Below, in pieces: positions 54,096 to 63,615 of a stretch of 64,000 bases of DNA. The position numbers and the translations under genes were made by a program. The notes below the pieces were generated by a model, which searched no databases, had not been told where the DNA came from, and was given only the letters and a program-made list of their open reading frames with translations. Origin of the DNA: CAVYUC01 sp963771595 (GTDB taxonomy: Bacteria > Bacteroidota > Bacteroidia > Bacteroidales > Prolixibacteraceae); the NCBI GenBank assembly GCA_963771595.1, contig CAVYUC010000016.1:1-64000 (forward strand), given 5' to 3'. Positions within the stretch are counted from its first letter, which is position 1. Each line of letters starts with the position of its first letter.

Positions 54096-55334
54096 ATGAA
54101 AAAACCAGGCTTTACTACACTTTCACTGAATGTCCCATTTTCAAAAAAAGACCCGCACAATAGTTTGCAAATGCCGCTGTACGATTCAGTTGCTTTTGAA
54201 TTTGATTCGGCCGAACAAATTGAAGCCAATTTTAAGGGAGACTATATTGCACATGTATATTCAAGGGCATCCAGCCCCACAGTGGAGTATTTCGAACTGA
54301 AATTAAAAGCGCTTACCGAAAGCTTTGGAGTACTTGCAGTAAGCTCGGGAATGGCCGCCATTTCAAACACAATTCTGACAGTTTGCAAAGCAGGCGAAAA
54401 CATTGTTTCATCCAACCAATTATTTGGCCACACTTTTTCGCTGTTCAACCAAACGCTTCCTGAATTTGGACTTGAAACCCGCTTTTCATCGCTTAAAAAT
54501 CAAACCGAAATTGAGCATCTTATCGACAGTAAAACCCGGGCCATTTATTTTGAAACAGTAAGCAATCCTCAGCTTGAGATTCCGGATATTGAGCTGCTTT
54601 CGGAGATTGCGCAAAGACATAACATCCTTTTGATTACCGACAGTACCATCACTCCTCCAAATGTTTTCAATGCCGGCCGTTTTGGAATTCATATCGAAGT
54701 ACTTTCCACCACAAAATTTATTTCAGGTGGTGCAACTTCATTTGGCGGCGCAATCATCGACCATGGAAATTACGACTGGAACCTGAATCCCAACTTATCG
54801 GATTACACGGAAAAATTTGGGGAGAAAGCGTTTATGGTCAAATTGCGGAAGAATATTTACCGTAATACCGGAGGCAGCATGTCACCGCATACCGCAAAAT
54901 TACAAATTCAGGGGTTGGATATTCTTGAACTTCGGGTTGAAAAGTGTTTTAAAAATTGCCTGGCACTGGGAGCTTTCTTTCTGTCGCATTCAAAAATTAC
55001 AAAAACCGGTTATCCGGGATTACCAACCGATGTTAACCACCAAGCGGCCAAAAAGTATTTTTGCGGAATTCCGGGAACCATTATGACTATTGATCTGGAA
55101 TCAAAAGATGCTTGTTACAAATTTATGAACGGACTTAAAATTATCCGCCGTGCCACCAATTTAAACGACAACAAATCGCTGATTATTCATCCATATTCCA
55201 CTATATACGCTGAATTTCCGGAAGAACAACGCCATGCAGCCGGTATCCGCGACACCATGCTGCGCTTTTCAGTTGGCATTGAAAACGTGGATGATTTAAT
55301 TGCCGATATTGAACAGGCACTCGAACAAATCTAA
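54096..55334 (+). CDS. Cys/Met-metabolism PLP enzyme (O-acetylhomoserine sulfhydrylase/cystathionine gamma-synthase type)
   Basis: A 412-residue fold-type I PLP enzyme. Landmarks: YSRASSPTVEYFELKLKAL, VSSGMAAISNTILTV, TDSTITPPNVFNAGRFGIHI and the PLP Lys in STTKFISGGATSFGG, plus LIIHPYSTIYAEF near the end. The ATG at 54096 follows an AAAAAGAG ribosome site; a start at 54072 adds eight residues. It probably acts in methionine or cysteine synthesis; the family does not allow the exact reaction to be read. Confidence 0.85.
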   Translation: MKKPGFTTLSLNVPFSKKDPHNSLQMPLYDSVAFEFDSAEQIEANFKGDYIAHVYSRASSPTVEYFELKLKALTESFGVLAVSSGMAAISNTILTVCKAGENIVSSNQLFGHTFSLFNQTLPEFGLETRFSSLKNQTEIEHLIDSKTRAIYFETVSNPQLEIPDIELLSEIAQRHNILLITDSTITPPNVFNAGRFGIHIEVLSTTKFISGGATSFGGAIIDHGNYDWNLNPNLSDYTEKFGEKAFMVKLRKNIYRNTGGSMSPHTAKLQIQGLDILELRVEKCFKNCLALGAFFLSHSKITKTGYPGLPTDVNHQAAKKYFCGIPGTIMTIDLESKDACYKFMNGLKIIRRATNLNDNKSLIIHPYSTIYAEFPEEQRHAAGIRDTMLRFSVGIENVDDLIADIEQALEQI

Positions 55335-55347
55335 GTGGCAATTGATT

Positions 55348-58300
55348 TTAGTACTGATCCCAGCTTTTGATTGTCAAATCTTCGATATTCATTTTACAAA
55401 TTGCATAGATATAGGCACTTGCAACCCTCGCGTTTGTAATCAGCGGAACGTTAAAATCTATGGCATTCCTCCTGATTTTATATCCGTTATTCAGCTCCCG
55501 TTTCGTATAATTTTTTGGGATATTGACCACCAAATCGATTTTTTTATCCCGGATATACGTAATGGTATTAGGCGAACGGTCTTCCTCATCGGGCCAGTGC
55601 AGCAATGTAGTGGCAATGCCGTTGTCGTTGAAAAAACGGTGCGTACCTTCAGTGGCAAAGAGATTGTATCCTTTTTCTTTCATCATTTGTGCGCTTTTTA
55701 GCAACTCCACTTTTGAACGCGAAGGCCCGGAAGAAATCAGCACATTTTTAACCGGAATCCTGTATCCAACGGATAACATTGCTTTTAAAATGGCTTCGTA
55801 ATAATTTTCGCCAATGCAGCCCACTTCACCGGTTGATGCCATATCTACCCCCAAAACCGGATCGGCATTCAGCAAACGTGCAAAGGAAAACTGCGGTGCC
55901 TTAACACCAACATAATCCAGTTCGAAGAGCGATTTATCGGGTTTTTCCACCGGAACCCCCAGCATCACCTGTGCGGCAATTTCAATCAGGTTCAGTTTCA
56001 TCACCTTCGAAACAAACGGGAAACTACGCGATGCCCGAAGGTTACATTCAATCACCTTAATATCGTTGTCTTTTGCAAGAAACTGCATGTTAAAAGGCCC
56101 GGTAATTTCAAGGCCTTTTGCAATTTGCCGGGCAATGCGCTTTATTCTTCTGATGGTTTCGATATATAATTTCTGCGGAGGAAAAACGATGGTGGCATCG
56201 CCGGAATGAACACCGGCGAACTCAACATGTTCAGAAATGGCATAAGCTATTATTTCGCCGTTCCGCGCTACTGCATCAATTTCAATTTCCTTTGCTTCCT
56301 CAATAAATTCGGATACAACAACAGGATGTTCTTTTGAAACATCGGCTGCCATTTGCAGCAGGTTTTCCAGTTGATCCGGGTTGGTAACCACATTCATAGC
56401 CGCCCCCGACAGTACGTACGAAGGACGAATAAGAATCGGGTATCCCACCTCATCAATAAATTTATGAATTTCCGAAGTGGTGGAAAGTTTGGCCCAGCGT
56501 GGCTGATCAATATCCAGTTCATCAAGCAGCGAGGAAAACTTTTCACGATCTTCGGCATTGTCGATTTTTACCGGCGAAGTACCAAGTACCGGCACATCCT
56601 GGTTGTGCAGTTTCATGGCCAGATTGTTGGGGATTTGTCCACCCATGGAAATCATCGTTCCAAATGGTTTTTCCAAATCAATGATGTCCATTACCCTTTC
56701 GAACGTCAATTCATCAAAATACAACCGGTCACAGGTATCGTAATCGGTACTTACCGTTTCAGGATTGTAATTGATCATTACCGAGCGGTAATTTTCCTTT
56801 TTAATGGTATTGATGGCATTTACACTGCACCAGTCAAATTCAACAGAACTCCCAATCCGGTAGGCACCCGAGCCCAAAACAATAACCGATTTATGGTCAT
56901 CGTAAAATTCAATGTCGTTTTCGGTGCCGTTGTGTGTTAAATACAGGTAATTGGTAAGCGCCGGGTATTCTCCAGCCAGCGTATCAATTTGTTTTACCAC
57001 TGGCACAATTCCGTTTGCTTTCCGGAAAGCCCTTACTTTTAGCAAATCATCATGAATCTGGTTGTTCGGGCTTTTCAGAACCAGCCGGGCAATCTGGAAA
57101 TCGGAAAATCCGGCCTGTTTTGTTTTTTTCAATAAATCCAGTGGAAGATTTTCAAGTGAATTAAACTCTTCCAGTTCATTTTTCAGGATAAAAATATTCT
57201 TCAGTTTTTGCAGAAACCAGCGGTCGATTTTTGTTTTTTCGTAAATATCATCGATGGTGTAGTCATTTGCAAAAGCTTCCGCAATGGCAAAAATCCGTCT
57301 GTCGGTAGGATTCGACAATTCCGCCTCAATTTCCTTTATGTTGATTTCCTGTTTATTGGCAACAAATCCATGCATACCAAGGCCCACCATCCGGATTCCT
57401 TTTTGTATGGCTTCTTCAAAAGTCCGCCCGATGGCCATAATTTCGCCTACGCTTTTCATGGAGCTGCCAATGGTCTTGGAAACACCAATAAATTTATTCA
57501 AATCCCAGCGCGGAATTTTAACCACGCAGTAATCAAGGGCTGGCTCAAATGCTGCCGTTGTAACTTTTGTAACCGAATTTTTCAGTTCGTGCAAACCATA
57601 ACCCAAACCTAGTTTAGCCGCCACAAATGCGAGCGGGTATCCGGTAGCTTTCGATGCAAGCGCCGATGAACGCGACAATCTTGCATTGACTTCGATTACC
57701 CGGTAATCTTCGGAATGCGGATCGAGAGCAAACTGCACATTGCATTCGCCAATTACACCAACACGCCGTATAATTTTTATGGAAATTGCCCTGAGTTTAT
57801 GGTATTCGGAATTTGACAAGGTTTGGGAAGGAGCTACTACAATACTTTCGCCGGTATGTATTCCCAGCGGATCGAAGTTTTCCATGTTGCAAACGGTAAT
57901 ACAATTGTCGAATTTATCACGGACAACTTCGTATTCCACTTCCTTCCATCCTTTAATGGATTCTTCTATCAGTATTTGCGGAGAATAGGAAAATGCTTTC
58001 GATGCAAGTGCTTCAAGTTCTTCATCGTTTTCGCAAAAACCACTGCCCAGGCCCCCTAGGGTATAAGCTGCCCGAATAATTATCGGGAACCCGATTTTTT
58101 TTGCCGCGAGCCTTGTTTGTTCCATGTTTTCTGCTGCAATGCTAACAGGGGTTTTAACTCCGATTTCGCCCAGCATTTTGGCAAAAATATCGCGGTCTTC
58201 CGTATCAATAATAGATTGAACCGGCGTACCGACAACTTCAATATTGTATTTCTCAAAAACACCGGTCCTGTACAAGGCGACACCGCAATTCAATGCGGTT

Positions 58301-58575
58301 TGGCCACCAAAGGCAAGTAAAATCCCCTGCGGCTTTTCCTTCTTGATTACTTCTTCAACAAAAAAAGGAGTAACCGGAAGAAAATAAATTTTATCTGCAA
58401 TATCTTCCGAGGTTTGAATAGTGGCGATATTCGGGTTGATAAGAACAGTTTCGACACCTTCCTCTTTCAGCGCTTTAAGGGCCTGCGAACCCGAATAATC
58501 AAATTCACCGGCTTCGCCAATTTTCAATGCTCCGGAACCCAGTACTATTGCTTTTTTTAAATGAGTTTTAATCAT
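55348..58575 (-). CDS. carB: Carbamoyl-phosphate synthase large subunit
   Basis: An intact 1075-residue enzyme making carbamoyl phosphate for arginine and pyrimidines. Two homologous ATP-grasp halves are seen (GSGALKIGEAGEFDYSGSQA near the start; VLGSGAYRIGSSVEFDWCSV near 590), followed by the MGS-like C-terminal regulatory domain (MMKEKGYNLFATEGTHRFF). It follows carA by 7 bp. Placed next to the arginine genes and downstream of ARG boxes, so it is probably arginine controlled. Confidence 0.97.
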   Translation of the reverse strand: MIKTHLKKAIVLGSGALKIGEAGEFDYSGSQALKALKEEGVETVLINPNIATIQTSEDIADKIYFLPVTPFFVEEVIKKEKPQGILLAFGGQTALNCGVALYRTGVFEKYNIEVVGTPVQSIIDTEDRDIFAKMLGEIGVKTPVSIAAENMEQTRLAAKKIGFPIIIRAAYTLGGLGSGFCENDEELEALASKAFSYSPQILIEESIKGWKEVEYEVVRDKFDNCITVCNMENFDPLGIHTGESIVVAPSQTLSNSEYHKLRAISIKIIRRVGVIGECNVQFALDPHSEDYRVIEVNARLSRSSALASKATGYPLAFVAAKLGLGYGLHELKNSVTKVTTAAFEPALDYCVVKIPRWDLNKFIGVSKTIGSSMKSVGEIMAIGRTFEEAIQKGIRMVGLGMHGFVANKQEINIKEIEAELSNPTDRRIFAIAEAFANDYTIDDIYEKTKIDRWFLQKLKNIFILKNELEEFNSLENLPLDLLKKTKQAGFSDFQIARLVLKSPNNQIHDDLLKVRAFRKANGIVPVVKQIDTLAGEYPALTNYLYLTHNGTENDIEFYDDHKSVIVLGSGAYRIGSSVEFDWCSVNAINTIKKENYRSVMINYNPETVSTDYDTCDRLYFDELTFERVMDIIDLEKPFGTMISMGGQIPNNLAMKLHNQDVPVLGTSPVKIDNAEDREKFSSLLDELDIDQPRWAKLSTTSEIHKFIDEVGYPILIRPSYVLSGAAMNVVTNPDQLENLLQMAADVSKEHPVVVSEFIEEAKEIEIDAVARNGEIIAYAISEHVEFAGVHSGDATIVFPPQKLYIETIRRIKRIARQIAKGLEITGPFNMQFLAKDNDIKVIECNLRASRSFPFVSKVMKLNLIEIAAQVMLGVPVEKPDKSLFELDYVGVKAPQFSFARLLNADPVLGVDMASTGEVGCIGENYYEAILKAMLSVGYRIPVKNVLISSGPSRSKVELLKSAQMMKEKGYNLFATEGTHRFFNDNGIATTLLHWPDEEDRSPNTITYIRDKKIDLVVNIPKNYTKRELNNGYKIRRNAIDFNVPLITNARVASAYIYAICKMNIEDLTIKSWDQY

Positions 58576-58582
58576 GCTGATT

Positions 58583-59665
58583 TTACTTTTTGGCTTCTTC
58601 TATTTTGTTAATGAAATCGTCGAATAAAAATTCTGTATCGGTTGGTCCGCTCGATGCTTCGGGGTGAAATTGTGTGGAGAAAAAAGGTTTGGTTTTGTGC
58701 CTGATTCCTTCATTTGTCTGGTCATTCACATTGGTGAAAAGTGGTTCCCAGTCGTCCGGTAAAGTTTCTGTAGCCACGGCAAATCCATGATTTTGTGATG
58801 TGATGTAACATCTTTGTGAGCCATTGAGCAAAACCGGCTGGTTATGGCTCCGGTGTCCGTATTTCAGTTTGTAGGTATCGCCTCCTGCAGCACGTGCCAA
58901 CAGCTGATTTCCCAAACAAATTCCCATTATTGGTTTTTCACTTTCAATAACTTTCCTGATATTTTCAACCGTTACAGAACACATTGCCGGATCGCCCGGG
59001 CCATTTGAAATGAAAATACCGTCAAAATTTTCATTTGAAAAATCGTAATCCCACGGCACCCGAATCACTGTTGTATTTCGTTTCAGCAAGCAGCGAATGA
59101 TGTTATTTTTTACACCGCAGTCAATCAGTACCACCCGGTTTTCACCATTTCCGTATGTTTCGCGTGCAGTACAACTTGCACGTGCCACCAGATTTTCAAG
59201 GTTTGGGTCGTAAAAATCCACTTCCTGATCTTCGAATTCAATTTTCCCCAGCATAGAACCTTTTTCACGTAAAATTTTTGTTAAGGCGCGGGTATCGATA
59301 TCAAAAATACCGGGGACATTATATTCTTTCAGCCACTGCGATAAACTTTTTTCAGCATTCCAATGGCTGAATTCAAAGGAGTAATCGGAAATGACCAGCC
59401 CGGTAATGTGTAGTTTATGCGACTCAAAATATTTATGAATCCCGTTTTCCTGTTCATTAAACGGAACGCCATAATTTCCAATCATCGGATATGTGGAAAC
59501 TAAAATTTGCCCGGTGTATGAAGGATCGGTTAAACTTTCGGGGTAACCGGTCATTGCCGTATAAAAAACAACTTCTCCGGCAACTGCCGTTTCACTTCCA
59601 AACGATTTTCCTGTAAAAACGGTTCCGTCTTCAAGAGTAAGTTTTGCTTGTTTTGCTTTTAACAT
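58583..59665 (-). CDS. carA: Carbamoyl-phosphate synthase small subunit
   Basis: A 360-residue glutamine amidotransferase subunit. The N-terminal CPSase domain holds FTGKSFGSETAVAGEVVFYT and TGYPESLTDPSYTGQILV; the amidotransferase domain has ISNGPGDPAMC, MGICLGNQLLARAAGG (catalytic Cys) and TQFHPEASSGP (His-Glu). Typical enzymes have GICLGHQ; here it reads GICLGNQ. ATG at 59665 is preferred to a TTG at 59671. It is divergent from argR across a 330-bp region with two ARG boxes. Confidence 0.96.
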   Translation of the reverse strand: MLKAKQAKLTLEDGTVFTGKSFGSETAVAGEVVFYTAMTGYPESLTDPSYTGQILVSTYPMIGNYGVPFNEQENGIHKYFESHKLHITGLVISDYSFEFSHWNAEKSLSQWLKEYNVPGIFDIDTRALTKILREKGSMLGKIEFEDQEVDFYDPNLENLVARASCTARETYGNGENRVVLIDCGVKNNIIRCLLKRNTTVIRVPWDYDFSNENFDGIFISNGPGDPAMCSVTVENIRKVIESEKPIMGICLGNQLLARAAGGDTYKLKYGHRSHNQPVLLNGSQRCYITSQNHGFAVATETLPDDWEPLFTNVNDQTNEGIRHKTKPFFSTQFHPEASSGPTDTEFLFDDFINKIEEAKK

Positions 59666-59842
59666 TTTCAACTATTCTATTAAAAAAATGCGCTTGTACC
59701 GAAAATGGTTCAAACGCATTCTTCCTAAATTATCAATTTTATCACTATACTTTCCCATCGACACCAATATGTTCATGTTAATTTCATAACCGCTGCAAAA
59801 TTAATAATATTTCTCAAACTTTTCTCTTGTTTTTGGAATATA

Positions 59843-59879
59843 ATGCATAAATTTGCAAAAGAAATGTATAATTATTCAT
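59843..59879. promoter_or_regulatory. Two tandem ARG boxes (ArgR operator)
   Basis: ATGTATAATTATTCAT (59864-59879) differs by one base from the ArgR palindrome ATGAATAATTATTCAT, and ATGCATAAATTTGCAA (59843-59858) is a weaker match exactly 21 bp away, the usual spacing for an ArgR hexamer. The region between carA and argR (59666-59994) holds no other clear feature apart from a 38-codon frame (59878-59994). Confidence 0.65.
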
Positions 59880-59994
59880 GATGATATTCCGTTTCATTTT
59901 TTTGAACCGGGTTTCATACGTGTTAGTAATTACAGATATAAATGGAGTATTGTTCATCAAAGAAATACAATGTACCGGATTTAATTTTATTTAG

Positions 59995-60480
59995 ATGAAA
60001 AACAGGGTCCAACGACAGCAGGAGGTCAGAAAATTGATTACAGCCGGCAATGTTCACAGTCAGGAGGAATTGCTGACTGCCTTGAAAAAAAAGGGTTACG
60101 ATTTAACGCAGGCCACTTTGTCGCGTGATTTAAAGTTTATGCAGGTAGCAAAAATGCCACATCCTGTAAAAGGATATGTTTATACTGTTCCAGGAAACGG
60201 AAATGATGCGGAAGGAGATGCACGAATTCCTACCCGCGAAAATTACCTGGCCAGCGGATTCCGCGATTTGCAGTTTTCAGGAAATCTTGCGGTAATGAAA
60301 ACCTTACCGGGGTATGCAAGCAGTATTGCTGTGGTTATAGACAGTTCAAACAGCTGGGAAATTCTGGGGACAATTGCCGGTGATGATACCATTTTAATTA
60401 TCCAGCGGGAAGGAATTTCAAAATCAGATTTAATCAATGCATTAATTAAGATTATGCCGGATTTGGATAAAAAATTATAA
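59995..60480 (+). CDS. argR: Arginine repressor
   Basis: A 161-residue regulator. The N-terminal winged helix (RQQEVRKLITAGNVHSQEEL, DLTQATLSRDLKFMQVAKM) is followed by the C-terminal hexamerisation and arginine-binding domain (VMKTLPGYASSIAVVID, ILGTIAGDDTILIIQREG with the GTxxGDDT motif). It controls the downstream arg genes and probably carAB via the boxes at 59843-59879. Confidence 0.95.
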   Translation: MKNRVQRQQEVRKLITAGNVHSQEELLTALKKKGYDLTQATLSRDLKFMQVAKMPHPVKGYVYTVPGNGNDAEGDARIPTRENYLASGFRDLQFSGNLAVMKTLPGYASSIAVVIDSSNSWEILGTIAGDDTILIIQREGISKSDLINALIKIMPDLDKKL

Positions 60481-60535
60481 AGCCGGTATAACAAAAAAAT
60501 AAATTAATTATACACAAGTGAAAGAGTTGAAAAAG

Positions 60536-61189
60536 ATGAAAATTGAGGTTGCAGAGGAGAAACATATTAAATATGTTGACGAGATTAACGATGCAATTGA
60601 TGCCGCCTCAAAACAAAGAGGCACTGGTATTGCGCGCAGAACTAACGAATATCTTGAAACAAAAATAAAAGAGGGAAAAGCAATTATTGCACTCGACGGA
60701 GATACTTTTGCCGGATTTTGTTACATAGAAACCTGGGGAAACAAAGGTTTTGTTGCCAATTCAGGTTTAATTGTTGTGCCGGAGTACCGCGGAATGGGAC
60801 TTGCAAAAGCAATTAAAGACAAAGCCTTCCACCTGTCGAGAAAAAAATATCCGGAAGCTAAAATATTTGGTTTGACCACCGGGCTGGCCGTCATGAAAAT
60901 CAACCATGAACTGGGTTACCGCCCTGTTACATTTTCGGAATTAACCACCGATGAAATGTTTTGGAACGGTTGCAAAGGATGCGTGAACTACGACATTCTT
61001 ACCCGAATGGAAAAAACCAAATGCCTGTGCACCGGCATGTTGTATGATCCGGTGTGGGAAAAGACAGCCAAAAATGTGAACGGCATCCGTAAACGTAGCC
61101 TAATGGATGTAATTCAAAAAATAAAGCCTAAAAGCGGATTAAAAAAACAAACAGAAACCATTGGTAAAAATGAACCAAATAAAGAGTAA
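60536..61189 (+). CDS. GNAT acyltransferase of the arginine cluster (glutamate N-acyltransferase-like)
   Basis: A 217-residue GNAT protein. The acyl-CoA site is VVPEYRGMGLAKAIKDKAF (R/QxxGxG/A). The N-terminal half resembles ArgA-type acetyltransferases (EINDAIDAASKQRGTGIAR), and a Cys-rich stretch (GCKGCVNYDI, KTKCLCTGMLYD) follows. In Bacteroidota the first arginine step is done by such GNAT enzymes, which may use succinyl- or acetyl-CoA. ATG 60536 and GTG 60518 are both possible starts. Confidence 0.8.
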   Translation: MKIEVAEEKHIKYVDEINDAIDAASKQRGTGIARRTNEYLETKIKEGKAIIALDGDTFAGFCYIETWGNKGFVANSGLIVVPEYRGMGLAKAIKDKAFHLSRKKYPEAKIFGLTTGLAVMKINHELGYRPVTFSELTTDEMFWNGCKGCVNYDILTRMEKTKCLCTGMLYDPVWEKTAKNVNGIRKRSLMDVIQKIKPKSGLKKQTETIGKNEPNKE

Positions 61190-61293
61190 GGAAACAGCGG
61201 TTGTTTTTACAGGTGCAGGCAGATACTGCCCATCAACCGTATGGCTTTGAATTGAATTTTCCAGGTTCCCTGCTCTTTTAAAATAATGTTACA

Positions 61294-62487
61294 ATGACAA
61301 AAAAATTAGTGCTGGCATTCAGCGGTGGATTAGACACATCATTTTGTGTTAAATATTTAAAAGAAGAAAAAGGTTTTGAAGTTTATACTGCCATTGCAAA
61401 TACTGGTGGTTTTTCAGAGACAGAATTAAAAGCAATTGAAGAAAAAGCATACAGACTCGGTGCTAAAGAGCATGTAACGCTTGATGTTACTGAAGAATAT
61501 TACAACAAATGCATCAGGTACATGGTGTACGGCAATGTTTTGCGAAACAACACTTATCCCATTTCGGTGAGTTCGGAGCGGGTTTTTCAGGCAATTGCAA
61601 CCATTGATTATGCAAAAAAAATAGGAGCCGGTTATATTGCCCATGGCAGCACAGGCGCCGGTAATGATCAGGTTCGTTTTGATTTAACTTTTCAGGTTTT
61701 GGCACCTGAGATTGAAATAGTCACCCCTATACGCGATTTAATGCTGAGCCGTGATGAGGAAATTGAATTTCTTAAAAAGCATGGTGTTGACGACGATTTT
61801 ATTAAAATGCAGTATTCCATTAACCAGGGACTTTGGGGAACAAGTGTGGGCGGAAAGGAAACACTGACTTCTGACAAAGGTCTTCCGGAAAGTGCTTATC
61901 CCAGTCAGATGGAGGCCACTGAAGAAAAAACCATTGAGCTAGGATTCGAAAACGGAGAATTTAAAACCATTGACGGAGAATCGTTTGCCAGCGGCCCTAA
62001 AACAATTCAGGCATTGGAAGAAATTACATCGAAATATGGCATTGGCCGTGATATTCATGTGGGCGATACAATTATTGGCATTAAAGGGCGCGTTGGTTTT
62101 GAGGCTGCAGCCCCGCTTTTAATCATTAAAGCCCATCATTTACTCGAAAAACATACGCTTACCAAATGGCAGATTTACTGGAAAGAGCAACTTGCCAACT
62201 GGTATGGAATGTTTCTGCATGAAGCCATGTACCACGAACCGGTGATGCGAAACATTGAAACTTTTCTTGAATCGACGCAGGAAAATGTATCAGGGAAAGT
62301 AATTATAAAACTGAAACCTTACCATTTTGAATTACAGGGTATCGAATCGGAACACGATTTAATGAAATCAGGTTTTGGAGAATATGGTGAAACGGTAAAA
62401 GCATGGTCGGCGGACGATGTGAAAGGCTTTACCAAAATCCTGTCGAATTCTTTAAAAATTTACAATAAGGTGAATAAAAAAATCTAA
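61294..62487 (+). CDS. argG: Argininosuccinate synthase
   Basis: A 397-residue ATP-dependent ligase joining citrulline and aspartate. The P-loop-like motif is LAFSGGLDTSFCVKYLKEE; AHGSTGAGNDQVRFDLTFQ, YSINQGLWGTSVGGKETLTS and the C-terminal part are typical. It is intact and lies in the usual place between the GNAT gene and argC. Confidence 0.96.
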   Translation: MTKKLVLAFSGGLDTSFCVKYLKEEKGFEVYTAIANTGGFSETELKAIEEKAYRLGAKEHVTLDVTEEYYNKCIRYMVYGNVLRNNTYPISVSSERVFQAIATIDYAKKIGAGYIAHGSTGAGNDQVRFDLTFQVLAPEIEIVTPIRDLMLSRDEEIEFLKKHGVDDDFIKMQYSINQGLWGTSVGGKETLTSDKGLPESAYPSQMEATEEKTIELGFENGEFKTIDGESFASGPKTIQALEEITSKYGIGRDIHVGDTIIGIKGRVGFEAAAPLLIIKAHHLLEKHTLTKWQIYWKEQLANWYGMFLHEAMYHEPVMRNIETFLESTQENVSGKVIIKLKPYHFELQGIESEHDLMKSGFGEYGETVKAWSADDVKGFTKILSNSLKIYNKVNKKI

Positions 62488-62636
62488 GGAATAATGAATG
62501 TCGAATGACGATTTCAGAATTTCGATTTTTCCTTACAAAATGAAACAATGCAGAACAAAATGAATAAATATGATTTGGAAGAATTTTTGACCCAGATTCA
62601 TCATTTCTCATTCGTTAATCAATATTCAATATTCAA

Positions 62637-63605
62637 ATGATTAAAGTTGGAATTATAGGAGGAGCCGGGTATACTGCGGGTGAATTAATCCGGATTTTAC
62701 TGAATCATCCGGAGGTGGAAATTACTTTTGTGCAGAGTTCGAGCAACGCCGGAAATCCGGTTTCTGATGTTCATGTGGATTTACTGGGCGAAACCAATTT
62801 GAAATTCACAGCAGATTTAGCGCTCACAAAAGCCGATGTTGTTTTTCTTTGCATGGGCCATGGCAAATCAAGGGAATTTATGAGCAACAACACAATACCT
62901 GAGTCTTTAAAAATCATAGATTTAAGTCATGATTTCCGATTAAAAAGAGAAGGTAATAATTTTGTTTACGGACTGCCCGAACTTAACCGCGACTCCATAA
63001 AAAATGCAAATCATATTGCCAATCCCGGATGTTTTGCCACCGGTATACAACTGGCACTTTTACCATTGGCAGCCAATAATTTGCTTATTGATGAAGTACA
63101 TGTTCAGGCCATCACGGGATCCACAGGCGCCGGTCAGCAACCAACTGAAACCTCGCATTTCAGCTGGCGAAACAATAATCTTTCGGCTTACAAAATTTTT
63201 GAGCACCAGCATCAGGATGAAATTTTACAAAGCCTGATACAATTGCAGCCTGGTTTTACCAGTGGTTTCAACTTTGTTCCCATCCGGGGAAACCATACGC
63301 GCGGTATATTTGTTTCGTCTTATACAACTTTTGAAGGAACAATTCATACGGCTTACGAAATTTACAGCGAATTCTACAAAGATCATCCTTTTGTATTTCT
63401 CACGAAAAACAATCCGGCATTAAAACAGGTTGTAAATACCAATAAAGCGGTATTGTATCTTGAAAAGCATAATAATAAACTTGTTATAATCAGTTTAACA
63501 GACAATTTACTTAAAGGCGCATCCGGTCAGGCAGTTCAGAATATGAACTTGTTGTCCGGACTGAATGAAAAAGCAGGATTGAGTTTAAAACCGGTAGCCT
63601 TTTAA
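62637..63605 (+). CDS. argC: N-acyl-glutamyl-phosphate reductase
   Basis: A 322-residue NADPH-dependent reductase. VGIIGGAGYTAGELIRILLN (NADP site), FVYGLPELNRDSI and ANPGCFATGIQLALLPL with the catalytic Cys, then GASGQAVQNMNLLSGL at the end. Whether the acyl group is acetyl or succinyl is not visible. A 149-bp gap to argG holds only a weak half-site resembling an ARG box (ATGAATAAATATGATT). Confidence 0.96.
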   Translation: MIKVGIIGGAGYTAGELIRILLNHPEVEITFVQSSSNAGNPVSDVHVDLLGETNLKFTADLALTKADVVFLCMGHGKSREFMSNNTIPESLKIIDLSHDFRLKREGNNFVYGLPELNRDSIKNANHIANPGCFATGIQLALLPLAANNLLIDEVHVQAITGSTGAGQQPTETSHFSWRNNNLSAYKIFEHQHQDEILQSLIQLQPGFTSGFNFVPIRGNHTRGIFVSSYTTFEGTIHTAYEIYSEFYKDHPFVFLTKNNPALKQVVNTNKAVLYLEKHNNKLVIISLTDNLLKGASGQAVQNMNLLSGLNEKAGLSLKPVAF

Positions 63606-63615
63606 ATTTTTCACC

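Noticed and set aside
62488..62636. ARG box upstream of argC
   Set aside because: Only one half-site matches (ATGAATAA); the other half is poor.
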